Part shown: one piece after another, positions 17,710 to 25,388 of the stretch
Layout of the letters: every line of letters starts with the position of its first letter
Position numbering within the stretch: the first letter of the stretch is position 1
DNA from: Lachnoclostridium sp. An14
Lineage (GTDB): Bacteria; Bacillota; Clostridia; Lachnospirales; Lachnospiraceae
Direction: 5' to 3'
Length of the DNA stretch: 64,000 bases
Assembly (NCBI RefSeq): GCF_002160755.1
Contig: NZ_NFLE01000012.1
Span: forward strand, 46,292-110,291
The notes under the pieces: generated by a model
What the model was told of the DNA's origin: nothing
The model's input: the letters and a program-made list of their open reading frames with translations, nothing else
The model's database searches: none
Position numbers and translations under genes: made by a program

Positions 17710-18003
17710 ATGAAAAATGCAAGGAGCATGAGAAAAGTAACGATGTATGGCATTTTAGGAGCTTTTTTAGTAAATGGCATAGCATTGATATATCTTTGGT
17801 TTGTTAATAATACAGGAAATAACATTGCGTTGTCCATGCTATGGTGTGCTGTTAATGCTATATGGTTAATCGCAGAAATAATTTGCACCAAGAAATTAGA
17901 ACACCCTATTTATAAAAATTGGAGAGTATGGGTATCTTGTTTGTTCTTACTGATAGCTCTTTTTACTTTGGCGATTTATATGTTTACAGCATCCATGCCA
18001 TAA
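17710..18003 (+). CDS. Small membrane protein (97 aa)
   Basis: A 97-aa, AT-rich gene with CGAGGTG upstream. Three membrane segments are predicted (about 13-33, 41-60, 75-95). It could assist the neighbouring transporter or be an immunity-type protein. There are no conserved motifs I recognise. Confidence 0.6.
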   Translation: MKNARSMRKVTMYGILGAFLVNGIALIYLWFVNNTGNNIALSMLWCAVNAIWLIAEIICTKKLEHPIYKNWRVWVSCLFLLIALFTLAIYMFTASMP

Positions 18004-18360
18004 GTAAAACATAAAAAACTGATTATCTGCCGCACGACGGCAAAAGAAAAAAAGCCGTCGTACAGCAGCCCTTTTGACACGCCCATACGATCAGCGGCGG
18101 CTTTGAGAAATCAAGGCCGCCGCTTTCATTATCCTAAAAGGAGTGTGATGTCAGGACTGGTGGCCCAGGGAGGGAGCCGCCGTGAGAGCAGTAAGATGTA
18201 GTTTATCAAAAAAAGCCTTGCTTGCGCCTCGGCTCTTTCCGCTCCTCCACCGGTATTATCCTGCCGGTTAATCGGCAGTCACAAAAGAAATGAACTTGAC
18301 GCCAGTTTCCCCCTTCGGGAGACTGGCGTTTTTGTTTGTCGTTTCAGGAAAAAACGTGCC
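18004..18360. other. Intergenic region with hairpins and a possible 17-aa frame
   Basis: About 360 bp without a clear gene. Inverted repeats: ACGACGGC/GCCGTCGT near 18035-18062, AGCGGCGGC (18093-18101) with GCCGCCGCT (18116-18124), and a terminator ACGCCAGT/ACTGGCGT at 18299-18334 ending in TTTTTG. A short frame at 18148-18201 (MSGLVAQGGSRRESSKM) follows AAAAGGAG and may be a remnant of a lost element gene. Confidence 0.5.
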
Positions 18361-19053
18361 ATGAGAAAAACCATTTTGCGGTTGTTGCTCCTTGTAGTAG
18401 CCGTTGCGGTTATGGCGGGTTGCGTATTGATTGGCCGTGGTTACCAGATGTATCAGGCGGCGCTGACCCAGCAAAGTCTTGAAAGCAAAGTAGAGGAAAT
18501 CCAGTCTGATTCGAGCTATACGGAGTTATCAGAACTTCCCCAAATGTATCTGAATGCCGTTGTAGCCGTTGAGGATCACCGTTTTGAACAGCATTTTGGA
18601 ATTGACCTGATTGCCATAGGTCGGGCTGCATGGAATAATCTGACCACCTGGAGCCTGCGGGAAGGCGGTAGCACAATTACGCAGCAGCTTGCCAAAAATA
18701 TGTATTTTACGCAGGAAAAGAGCTTTATTCGTAAGGTTGCAGAAATGTTTGTGGCGTTCCAGTTGGAACACACCTACACGAAAGACGAAATCCTGGAGCT
18801 GTATGTCAATTCCATATATTTTGGGGATGGCTATTACGGCATTGGTGACGCCTGTAAAGGATATTTGAATAAAGCGCCCATTGAGATGACAAATTATGAG
18901 TGTACCCTTATGGCGGGCATTCCCAATGCTCCCTCTGTGTACTCCTTAACAGAAAACCCGGCCTTGGCGGAGCAACGGCAGAAATATGTGGTCAGACAAA
19001 TGGTAAAATACGGCTATATCACCGAAGATCAGGCACAATCAGTCTTCAAATAA
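18361..19053 (+). CDS. GT51 peptidoglycan glycosyltransferase (monofunctional type)
   Basis: A 230-aa protein with an N-terminal membrane anchor (residues 5-25) and a GT51 domain. Conserved motifs are AVVAVEDHRFEQHFGID (catalytic Glu), the GGSTITQQLAKNMYF block and RKVAEMFVAFQLEHTYTKDE (then ILELYVNSIYFGDGYYGI). It polymerises lipid II into glycan chains and lacks a transpeptidase domain, so it is MtgA-like. Its place between two envelope-stress ABC transporters suggests a role in coping with cell-wall antibiotics. The start has only a weak AGGA. Confidence 0.9.
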   Translation: MRKTILRLLLLVVAVAVMAGCVLIGRGYQMYQAALTQQSLESKVEEIQSDSSYTELSELPQMYLNAVVAVEDHRFEQHFGIDLIAIGRAAWNNLTTWSLREGGSTITQQLAKNMYFTQEKSFIRKVAEMFVAFQLEHTYTKDEILELYVNSIYFGDGYYGIGDACKGYLNKAPIEMTNYECTLMAGIPNAPSVYSLTENPALAEQRQKYVVRQMVKYGYITEDQAQSVFK

Positions 19054-19068
19054 TTCAGCTATACAGGC

Positions 19069-19107
19069 AGCGACCTTGATGGTTCCATCAAGGTCGCTGT
19101 TTTTTTA
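19069..19107 (+). terminator. Rho-independent terminator after GT51
   Basis: AGCGACCTTGATGG (19069-19082) pairs with CCATCAAGGTCGCT (19085-19098), then seven T. This is a very stable hairpin that ends the first operon just upstream of the duplicated promoter. Confidence 0.9.
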
Positions 19108-19113
19108 ATTGCA

Positions 19114-19885
19114 ATTCCTACAAAATTGTAGGGTCGCTGTCATAATGCAGTAGGGTTGACGTGCTACTCTTTCTATACCAAGACAGAAAGAGGTGTAATC
19201 TGATATGAATTTGTTAGAGGTCAAGAATATCTCTAAAACATACGGGACCGGCGAAGCTACGGTCCACGCTTTGAAACAGGCGACTTTCTCCGTCCCCAAG
19301 GGCGAGTTCGTTGCGATTGTCGGTGAGTCTGGCTCCGGTAAAAGTACGCTGCTGAACATGATCGGCGCACTGGATACCCCCACTTCCGGGAAAGTGTTCA
19401 TCGACGGCAAGGATATTTTCTCGATGAAGGAACGCAACCTGACGGTATTCCGGCGGCGGAACATCGGCTTCATCTTCCAGAGCTTCAACCTGATCCCGGA
19501 ACTGACGGTGGAGCAGAACATCATCTTCCCGGTGCTGCTGGACTACCAGAAGCCAAATAAGAAGTATCTGGAAGAACTGCTGACAGTGCTGGGGTTGAAA
19601 GAACGTCGCCGCCATCTGCCCAGCCAGCTTTCCGGCGGCCAGCAGCAGCGTGTAGCGATAGGCCGCGCACTGATTACCCGTCCGGCCCTGATTCTGGCCG
19701 ACGAGCCGACCGGCAACCTGGATACTCAAAACACCAGTGAGGTGATTGCTCTGCTGAAAGAGGCTTCACATCTGTACGAACAGACCATCGTAATGATTAC
19801 GCACAGCCAGAGCATCGCCCAAACCGCTGACCGCATTTTGCGGGTGTCGGACGGTGTGGTGACTGATTTTGGGAGGTGCAAAGAA
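19114..19885 (+). repeat. Direct repeat, second copy (ABC ATPase plus promoter)
   Basis: Second copy of the repeat described at 15024-15795, offset 4,090 bp. Third-position changes in the ATPase gene (for example GGC/GGT and CTG/CTC codons) show the copies have diverged under selection, so this is not an assembly duplicate. Confidence 0.9.
19117..19132 (+). promoter_or_regulatory. Palindromic operator, BceR-box-like (copy 2)
   Basis: The same CCTACAA-AA-TTGTAGG palindrome as at 15027, 72 bp before the second ATPase gene. Here it overlaps no gene, which shows the sequence itself was carried along and kept. Confidence 0.6.
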
Positions 19886-19888
19886 TGA
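19205..19888 (+). CDS. ABC transporter ATPase (MacB/LolD/BceA type), copy 2
   Basis: A 227-aa ATPase, nearly identical to the copy at 15115, with the same Walker A, signature and Walker B motifs and the same AGAGG ribosome binding site. Its stop overlaps the permease start. It presumably drives the full-length permease that follows; because the ATPases are interchangeable by sequence, cross-pairing with the shorter permease is possible. Confidence 0.9.
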   Translation: MNLLEVKNISKTYGTGEATVHALKQATFSVPKGEFVAIVGESGSGKSTLLNMIGALDTPTSGKVFIDGKDIFSMKERNLTVFRRRNIGFIFQSFNLIPELTVEQNIIFPVLLDYQKPNKKYLEELLTVLGLKERRRHLPSQLSGGQQQRVAIGRALITRPALILADEPTGNLDTQNTSEVIALLKEASHLYEQTIVMITHSQSIAQTADRILRVSDGVVTDFGRCKE

Positions 19889-22218
19889 AAAGCTATCTGA
19901 GCCTGATCCCGATTTCTGCAAAGGTGCGGAAACGCCAGAATCGAATGATGATTCTTTGCATCATCATTTCCGTCCTGCTTGTGACCACAATCTTTAGTGC
20001 CGCAGATATGATTATCCGAGGCGAAACGGTTACCATGCAGGCTAAACATGGCAACTGGCATATCCAGGTGAACAATATTTCGGATGAGATTGCCGAAGAA
20101 ATCAGCAACCGCCCCGATGTCACTGCCGTTGGATGGTCAGCGGTGTTCAATGAGGATGCCGACCAGCCTTATACCATAGGCGAGCGAAAAGCAACACTAT
20201 ACGGTACGGATGAAACCTATCTGGCGCAGTTGGCCGATGGCATGGAGGAAGGCGCTTTCCCTCAGAGTGACCAGGAAGTGGTACTCAGTTCAAATGCCAA
20301 ACTTGCACTGGATGTGCAGTTGGGTGATTCTGTGACAGTTCAAACACCGGCAGGAAATGTGGATCTTACTATCTCCGGCTTTGGTTCAGACGATCAGGAG
20401 TATTACGAAGGGCAGACATATTTGGTTGCTGTTTATATGACAAAGGATGCTTTCGTATCACTGATGAACGAAAATGGCGTTTCGGACTATGCCCCTGCCT
20501 GCTATATGCAGTTTCAGAGTGCGGCAAAAGCTGCCGACGCCATTGCTGAAATTCAAACACAGTATAGCCTGCCAGAAGGAAGCATCCGTGAAAATACCGC
20601 TATTATGGGACTTGCCGGGCAGAGCAGCAACGAGTCCATGCAAAACGTCTACGGATTGGCGGCCATTCTGTTTATCATGGTTCTGTTGGCCGGAGTGCTA
20701 ATGATTTCCGGCAGCATGAACAGCCAGGTGGCGCAGCGAACGAAGTTCTTTGGCATGATGCGCTGCATCGGTGCAAGCCGCAAACAGGTGATTCGATTTG
20801 TAAGGCTGGAGGCGCTTAACTGGTGCAAAACAGCAATCCCGATTGGCCTTATCGTAGGTACAGTCATCACATGGGCCGTCTGTGCGTTGCTTCGCTACGG
20901 GATTGGCGGTGAATTTGCGGGTACTCCGGTCTTTGCACTCAGCCCGATTGGACTGATAAGCGGCGCAGTGGTGGGCCTTGTGACAGTTCTGCTGGCGGCG
21001 CAGGCTCCCGCAAAACGTGCGGCAAAGGTATCTCCAATGGCAGCCGTTTCCGGCAACAGCGAGACGCTCCCTGCGACACGCCATACGACGAGATTGCTAT
21101 TTGGAAAGGTCGAATGGACATTAGGTGTTCATCATGCAACTGCTTCTAAGAAAAACTGGTTCCTTATGACGGCCAGCTTTTCTCTGAGTATCATCCTGTT
21201 TCTTTGCTTCTCTGTGGGACTGGATTTTGCTCGTGAATTGGTGCCGTCCCTGCGATCCTGGCAGCCGGATGTTACTTTGAACGGGTATGCAAATGCCCTT
21301 CTGCTGGAACCGGATCTGTTGAATGAAATTCAGGAAATTCCCCATGTGGAAGATGCCTATGGTATTGCATACCTCGAAAATGTCCCTGCCACATCCTCCA
21401 GAGAAGGGATCGACCATGTTAATCTCATGTCTTATACAGACTATTTGCTGGATAGCGCAGCAGATAGTGTGGTTGAAGGCGATTTGTCTGCCATCTACGG
21501 GAACAGCGGGCAGGTTATGACGATCAGCAACAAAGACAATCCTTTACAGGTTGGGGATACGATTCAGATTGACGGAAAGGAAGTCACCATTACCTGCGCC
21601 GTTTCCGATGGCGTATATTCCAGCGAATACAGTGTAATCTGTTCTACCGAAACCTTTGAATGGCTGACAGGCGAAACAAACTACAGCCTGATTGGCATAC
21701 AGTTGGATGCCGATGCAGACGATGAGACGATCCGGCAAATCAACAACCTGGTTAGCAGCGATATTATTCTTGATGATTTGCGGCAAAGCAATCAGGAAGA
21801 TGCGGCAACTTACCTGGCTGCACAGTTTGTGCTATACAGTTTCCTTGCAATTATCGCTATGATCACGCTGTTCAATATCATCAACAGCATCTCGATGAGT
21901 GTGACAGCCCGCATCAAACAATATGGCGCAATGCGGGCGGTTGGAATGGATGGCAGTCAGCTTGCGCGCATGATTACAGCGGAATCCCTCACCTATGCCA
22001 TTTCTGGCCTTGTAGTGGGTTGCGTAGCCGGATTGCTTTTGAGCCGATATTTGCACATCATGTTGCTTACAAGGTATTTCGGTACAGCTTGGAGTTTGCC
22101 AGTATCACTGCTCTGTATTATCGTTCTGTTCGATTTTGCGGCAGCTTTCCTGGCAGCTTACGCACCCTCAAAACGGATACGCAATATGGCGATCACAGAA
22201 ATTATTAACGAGTTGTAA
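19885..22218 (+). CDS. FtsX-like ABC permease, full length with two extracellular domains
   Basis: A 777-aa permease. Segment 1 at about residues 18-40, a first extracellular MacB-like domain (about 45-245), then segments near 255-277, 308-330 and 355-377. After another segment near 420-440 comes a second extracellular domain (about 445-630) and three C-terminal segments. Conserved blocks such as FFGMMRCIGAS and QYGAMRAVGMDG are typical of the family. It is likely part of a resistance or sensing complex with the two-component system at 13-15 kb. Confidence 0.9.
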   Translation: MKSYLSLIPISAKVRKRQNRMMILCIIISVLLVTTIFSAADMIIRGETVTMQAKHGNWHIQVNNISDEIAEEISNRPDVTAVGWSAVFNEDADQPYTIGERKATLYGTDETYLAQLADGMEEGAFPQSDQEVVLSSNAKLALDVQLGDSVTVQTPAGNVDLTISGFGSDDQEYYEGQTYLVAVYMTKDAFVSLMNENGVSDYAPACYMQFQSAAKAADAIAEIQTQYSLPEGSIRENTAIMGLAGQSSNESMQNVYGLAAILFIMVLLAGVLMISGSMNSQVAQRTKFFGMMRCIGASRKQVIRFVRLEALNWCKTAIPIGLIVGTVITWAVCALLRYGIGGEFAGTPVFALSPIGLISGAVVGLVTVLLAAQAPAKRAAKVSPMAAVSGNSETLPATRHTTRLLFGKVEWTLGVHHATASKKNWFLMTASFSLSIILFLCFSVGLDFARELVPSLRSWQPDVTLNGYANALLLEPDLLNEIQEIPHVEDAYGIAYLENVPATSSREGIDHVNLMSYTDYLLDSAADSVVEGDLSAIYGNSGQVMTISNKDNPLQVGDTIQIDGKEVTITCAVSDGVYSSEYSVICSTETFEWLTGETNYSLIGIQLDADADDETIRQINNLVSSDIILDDLRQSNQEDAATYLAAQFVLYSFLAIIAMITLFNIINSISMSVTARIKQYGAMRAVGMDGSQLARMITAESLTYAISGLVVGCVAGLLLSRYLHIMLLTRYFGTAWSLPVSLLCIIVLFDFAAAFLAAYAPSKRIRNMAITEIINEL

Positions 22219-22273
22219 CTCCTTTTAATGGAAAATCTTATCATAAATTCCTATTATCTTTTTAAATCTTCTT

Positions 22274-22317
22274 AAATGCCATTGAAGCCTTATTTTACAG
22301 GCTTCTAAGGCATTTTT
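22274..22317. terminator. Bidirectional terminator between the permease and integrase genes
   Basis: Nested stems AAATGCC/GGCATTT and GAAGCC/GGCTTC around TTATTTTACA, with T-rich flanks on both strands. It serves the permease (plus) and the integrase (minus), which converge here. Confidence 0.75.
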
Positions 22318-22374
22318 CATAGGGTCAAGCACTTCACATAGATTTTTATATCTCTATGTATTTTACCGTTCGGA

Positions 22375-22409
22375 AGTAGTAAATTCTGTGGTAAATACTC
22401 TTTTTACCA
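22375..22409. repeat. Integrase arm-type repeat, right side (DR2-like)
   Basis: AGTAGTAAATTC (22375-22386) is followed by TGTGGTAAATAC and then the inverted TTTACCAC. AGTAGTAAATTC matches the DNA bound by the N-terminal domain of Tn916 integrase in the published structural work, as I remember it. The same TAGTAAATTC-GTGGTAAAT pair recurs at 24057-24077. Confidence 0.7.
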
Positions 22410-23606
22410 CTATGCACAAAGCCTGTCCATTTCAGACCTTGCAGAAGCATAAGAACCGTGTGCGTAGTAATTCAGCGTCATGGTGATATTGGCGTGTCCC
22501 ATGATATACTGTAATGTATTTGGGTTCATTCCTTTATTCGCCATATTCGTACAGAACGTATGACGGAATGTATGCGGTGTGATGTGCGGTAAAGGTTCAT
22601 CATGTGTCTTGTTATACTTCTTTACCAGACCTCTTAACATACCGTCATAATTCGTGGCTACTCTAGGCAATCCTTTTTGATTAAGGAACAGGAAACGGCT
22701 GTAACCATCTACTGTAAACGATATACCTTTCTCACGGTTCTTGATAACTCGCTTAAATGCTTCATAAGCCTTTTTGCTCATTGGCACTTGTCGGCTACCA
22801 TTCTTTGTTTTAGGTGTGGAAATGTAATAACCGATTTCCTTATCCTTTAGCAACTGGTGTTCTACAAGGATTGACCTGTTACGCATGTCAACAGCTACAT
22901 TTAAGTCCAATCCACAAAATTCAGAAATACGCAAGCCTGTTTCCAGCAGTATGACGACCTCATCATAATACTTGCGGTACGTCTTATCTGACTGCATAAA
23001 GGACAATAGGCTGGCTTCCTGCTCTGGTGTCAAAACTACCTTTTCCTCGGTGTCGTCGTCCAGAACGTCGCTCAACTTAAAATCAAACGGGTTCTTTCTG
23101 ATGTAGTCGTCCTGTATTGCAAGATAGAACGACGCTTTCAAGGAACGCTTGTAATTGCGGATAGAACTGTACGCCACACCATTTTCACTCATACGGATTG
23201 CCCACTCTTTAGCGTCGGACAGCTTTACAGTATCAATCGTCATGCTTCCTAAAGGGTCTTTTTTCAGCAGGTTCATAAACTGCTTACGTCCCTTTACCGT
23301 ATTGCGTTTGACATTCTTTCTAAGGCTGTTCTTTTTGTCATAGAGCTGGCATACCGTGATTTTCTTTCCCGTAGGGTCGATACCGTCATTAAGGTCTTTC
23401 TGCAACTGTTCAATCTTTTCTCGTAGGGAAATATCCTTACGTTTTCCTTTTGGTATCTTGTCTGTGGGAACGAGTTTCCATGAATAAAGCGAAACAGGTT
23501 CTCCTAATGCGTTGGTACACTTATATAAATATCTTCCGTCGGCTCTCTGGCTTTCTCCTGTGCGTAAAATACGTCCTTTGTTATCTCGTCTGACTTCTTT
23601 TGCCAT
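22410..23606 (-). CDS. int: Tn916-family tyrosine integrase
   Basis: A 398-aa integrase. It has the N-terminal arm-binding domain (KEVRRDNKGRILRTGESQRA), a core-binding domain and a catalytic domain with the tyrosine-recombinase residues: R in LLETGLRISEFCGLD, HTFRHTFCTNMANKGMN, H in IMGHANITMTLNYY with the nucleophile Tyr. AAAGGAG lies 9 bp before the ATG at 23606; upstream ATGs in the same frame lack a site. It resembles Tn916/Tn1549 Int throughout and looks intact. No xis gene is adjacent, so excision would need a factor in trans. Confidence 0.9.
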   Translation of the reverse strand: MAKEVRRDNKGRILRTGESQRADGRYLYKCTNALGEPVSLYSWKLVPTDKIPKGKRKDISLREKIEQLQKDLNDGIDPTGKKITVCQLYDKKNSLRKNVKRNTVKGRKQFMNLLKKDPLGSMTIDTVKLSDAKEWAIRMSENGVAYSSIRNYKRSLKASFYLAIQDDYIRKNPFDFKLSDVLDDDTEEKVVLTPEQEASLLSFMQSDKTYRKYYDEVVILLETGLRISEFCGLDLNVAVDMRNRSILVEHQLLKDKEIGYYISTPKTKNGSRQVPMSKKAYEAFKRVIKNREKGISFTVDGYSRFLFLNQKGLPRVATNYDGMLRGLVKKYNKTHDEPLPHITPHTFRHTFCTNMANKGMNPNTLQYIMGHANITMTLNYYAHGSYASARSEMDRLCA

Positions 23607-23639
23607 TACAGGAAGCTCCTTTCGTAAAAGGAGCAAGCC

Positions 23640-23861
23640 TTAAACTCGATAGGCAGTTTCACCCTCAACTTTCATATAGCCCTCATTGAACGTCGAACCG
23701 ATAGAGCCGTCATTCATCACTTTTTCAACGATACCGACACGCTCGGCACTTTCTGTCCAGTATTGCTTCTCGGAAGCGTGGACTGCCGTTGTCGGCAAAG
23801 CGGTAGCGATAGTTGCAAAGGCAAGGAAGCCTGTGGCTAATCGCTTCAATATCTTTTTCAT
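23640..23861 (-). pseudogene. Truncated thioester/pilin-like surface protein fragment
   Basis: A 73-aa frame starting at ATG 23861 (GAAAGGAG upstream) with a signal peptide (KRLATGFLAFATIATALPTTAVHA) and the opening of a mature domain (YWTESAERVGIVEKVMNDGS, then EGETAYRV). In intact ICE surface proteins this stretch runs on into a thioester-domain motif around TAYCID. Here it stops at AYRV, 33 bp before the integrase start. The gene is cut off, probably by an internal deletion that joined it to int. Confidence 0.7.
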
Positions 23862-24054
23862 AGCTTTAAATTCTCCTTTCGTTTGGATATAGAAAAAGCC
23901 GTCCATTTCTGAACGGCTGGAAATAGAAAAGGAACGTCAATATCGGCGTTCCATAATCTACTTGCGATATTCAATTTTTAGTTTATCAATACTGATGTGC
24001 TGTACCATATCTATCAGAGCTGGGACTTCGTATCGAGTTCAAGGCTTGCTCGTT

Positions 24055-24077
24055 TGTAGTAAATTCGTGGTAAATTC
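24055..24077. repeat. Integrase arm-type repeat, left side (DR2-like)
   Basis: TGTAGTAAATTC-GTGGTAAATTC repeats the 22375 motif in the same orientation. With it, the two arms bracket only int and the truncated surface gene, 1.7 kb apart. Between 23862 and 24194 there is no gene; the region also holds two small hairpins (AGCCGTCC/ACGGCT and GAACG/CGTTC) and a second CTTTTTA block (24134) like that near 22256, a possible element end. Confidence 0.65.
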
Positions 24078-24194
24078 AAAGTTTGAAGTCCTCAAAAAAT
24101 ACGATAAATACAGTGTTTTAGGGGATAATCGGACTTTTTAGAAAGATTTTGCAATTTAAAAATATATAATTTCTTGTTCAAAGGGGGAATCTGC

Positions 24195-24610
24195 ATGGGA
24201 AGTTTATAATTCTATCTTTTGATGACAACGAAAGTATGCTCTTTAGCAAGGCGGTATTGGCCCTGGCATCTATCACTGACTTTTCTACTATGGCTGTTTC
24301 CTCGGAGGAACCGCTCCTTTTTGGGCCATTACTAATTGCCCCGAAACAACGCCAGGTTTGGAAATGTGGCCAGACGGTAGACCTGACGCCGATGGAGCTT
24401 GACATTCTGCTCCTACTGGCCCGCCGGCCAGGGCAGGTGTTCACTGCCCGCCAGATCTATGAGGCCGTTGCCATGGACTCTTTTGACGCCAGCTGGACGG
24501 GGATCTCCAGCATGGTCTATAAGCTCCGCCGCAAGCTGGGGGCTGGCATCATCGAAACAGTGCGGGGCCACGGCTACAAATTCGTTGCCCCAGGCACCTC
24601 GCTAAAATAA
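24195..24610 (+). CDS. Receiver-less OmpR-type winged-helix regulator, copy 1 (apparent -1 frameshift)
   Basis: The ribosome binding site AAGGGGG is 7 bp before ATG 24195, but that frame reads ATG GGA AGT TTA TAA. The conserved protein lies in the -1 frame: GKFIILSFDDNESMLFSKAV, a vestigial receiver-like strand, then a Trans_reg_C winged helix (LTPMELDILLLLARRPGQVF, then SSMVYKLRRKLGAGIIETVR). In that frame there is no ATG, GTG or TTG between an upstream TAA (24167) and GGG 24197. A -1 slip on GGGA would join the two. If the upstream start is not used, ATG 24236 is an alternative. The helix-turn-helix domain is full length. Confidence 0.75.
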
Positions 24611-24614
24611 AGCA

Positions 24615-24653
24615 AGCGCACAACGGATCTCCTTCCGCTGTGCGTTTCTTTTA
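24615..24653 (+). terminator. Terminator of wHTH copy 1
   Basis: CGCACA/TGTGCG with an inner CGGA/TCCG stem, followed by TTTCTTTT. The same hairpin follows copies 2 and 3. Confidence 0.75.
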
Positions 24654-24719
24654 TGGTTACTTTCTTTTCTCCATGATAAATTCACAATCCCATGATATAC
24701 TTCGATTGGGTGATTACTA

Positions 24720-25388
24720 ATGAAACGCATTCTAATTGTTGAAGACGAGCCGGATATTCAGGAGTTGCTACGCGCCTACCTGGAGGATGCCGGTTATCAG
24801 ACCGCCGTGGCCGGGGATGGCGTGGCAGCCCTGGCCCTGTTTGGGGGACAGCCTTTCGACCTGGTTTTGTTGGACCTTATGCTCCCGAAGATCGACGGCT
24901 TTGGGGTCTGCGAGCTGATTCGCCAGCAGTCACAGATCCCCATTTTGATGCTCACCGCTCTGGACGGGGAAGAATCGCAGCTCCGGGGCTTCGGCATGGA
25001 CATCGACGACTATGTGACCAAGCCCTTCTCTATGCCGGTGCTGCTGGAAAAGATCCGGGTCATCCTTCGCCGCCGTGGAACCGCCGGGGAAGACAGCCGC
25101 CTGCGGTACCGGGACCTGACTTTGGATCTCGACACGCGGGAGGCCCTGTTGGACGGTCAGCTCCTGGACCTGACCGCCCGGGAGTTTGAACTGCTCCACA
25201 CCTTCTTAGCCGCTCCGGGCCGGGTGTTCACTCGGGAGATGCTGCTGGCGAAACTGTGGGGCTATGACTTCTATGGGGACGAACGGGTGGTGGACAGCCA
25301 CATCAAAAACCTCCGCCACAAGCTGGGGCGGAACTATATTGATACTGTAAGGGGGGTGGGCTACCGTGCTGCGAAAGAGGATCACTGA
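24720..25388 (+). CDS. OmpR-family response regulator
   Basis: A 222-aa regulator. Receiver: E8-D9, phospho-site D52 (LVLLDLMLPKIDG) and K101 (YVTKPF). The winged helix contains LTAREFELLHTFLAAPGRVF and ends GVGYRAAKEDH. The only upstream site is GGGTG. Its 3' end overlaps the kinase start by 23 bp. With the kinase, it resembles VanR/VanS-type pairs, but no van resistance genes are present; nearby cargo (CAT, ABC-2 exporter) are plausible targets. Confidence 0.85.
   Translation: MKRILIVEDEPDIQELLRAYLEDAGYQTAVAGDGVAALALFGGQPFDLVLLDLMLPKIDGFGVCELIRQQSQIPILMLTALDGEESQLRGFGMDIDDYVTKPFSMPVLLEKIRVILRRRGTAGEDSRLRYRDLTLDLDTREALLDGQLLDLTAREFELLHTFLAAPGRVFTREMLLAKLWGYDFYGDERVVDSHIKNLRHKLGRNYIDTVRGVGYRAAKEDH

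Noticed and set aside
15024..19885. Assembly artefact explaining the duplicated ABC ATPase
   Set aside because: The copies differ at many synonymous sites and have different downstream permeases.
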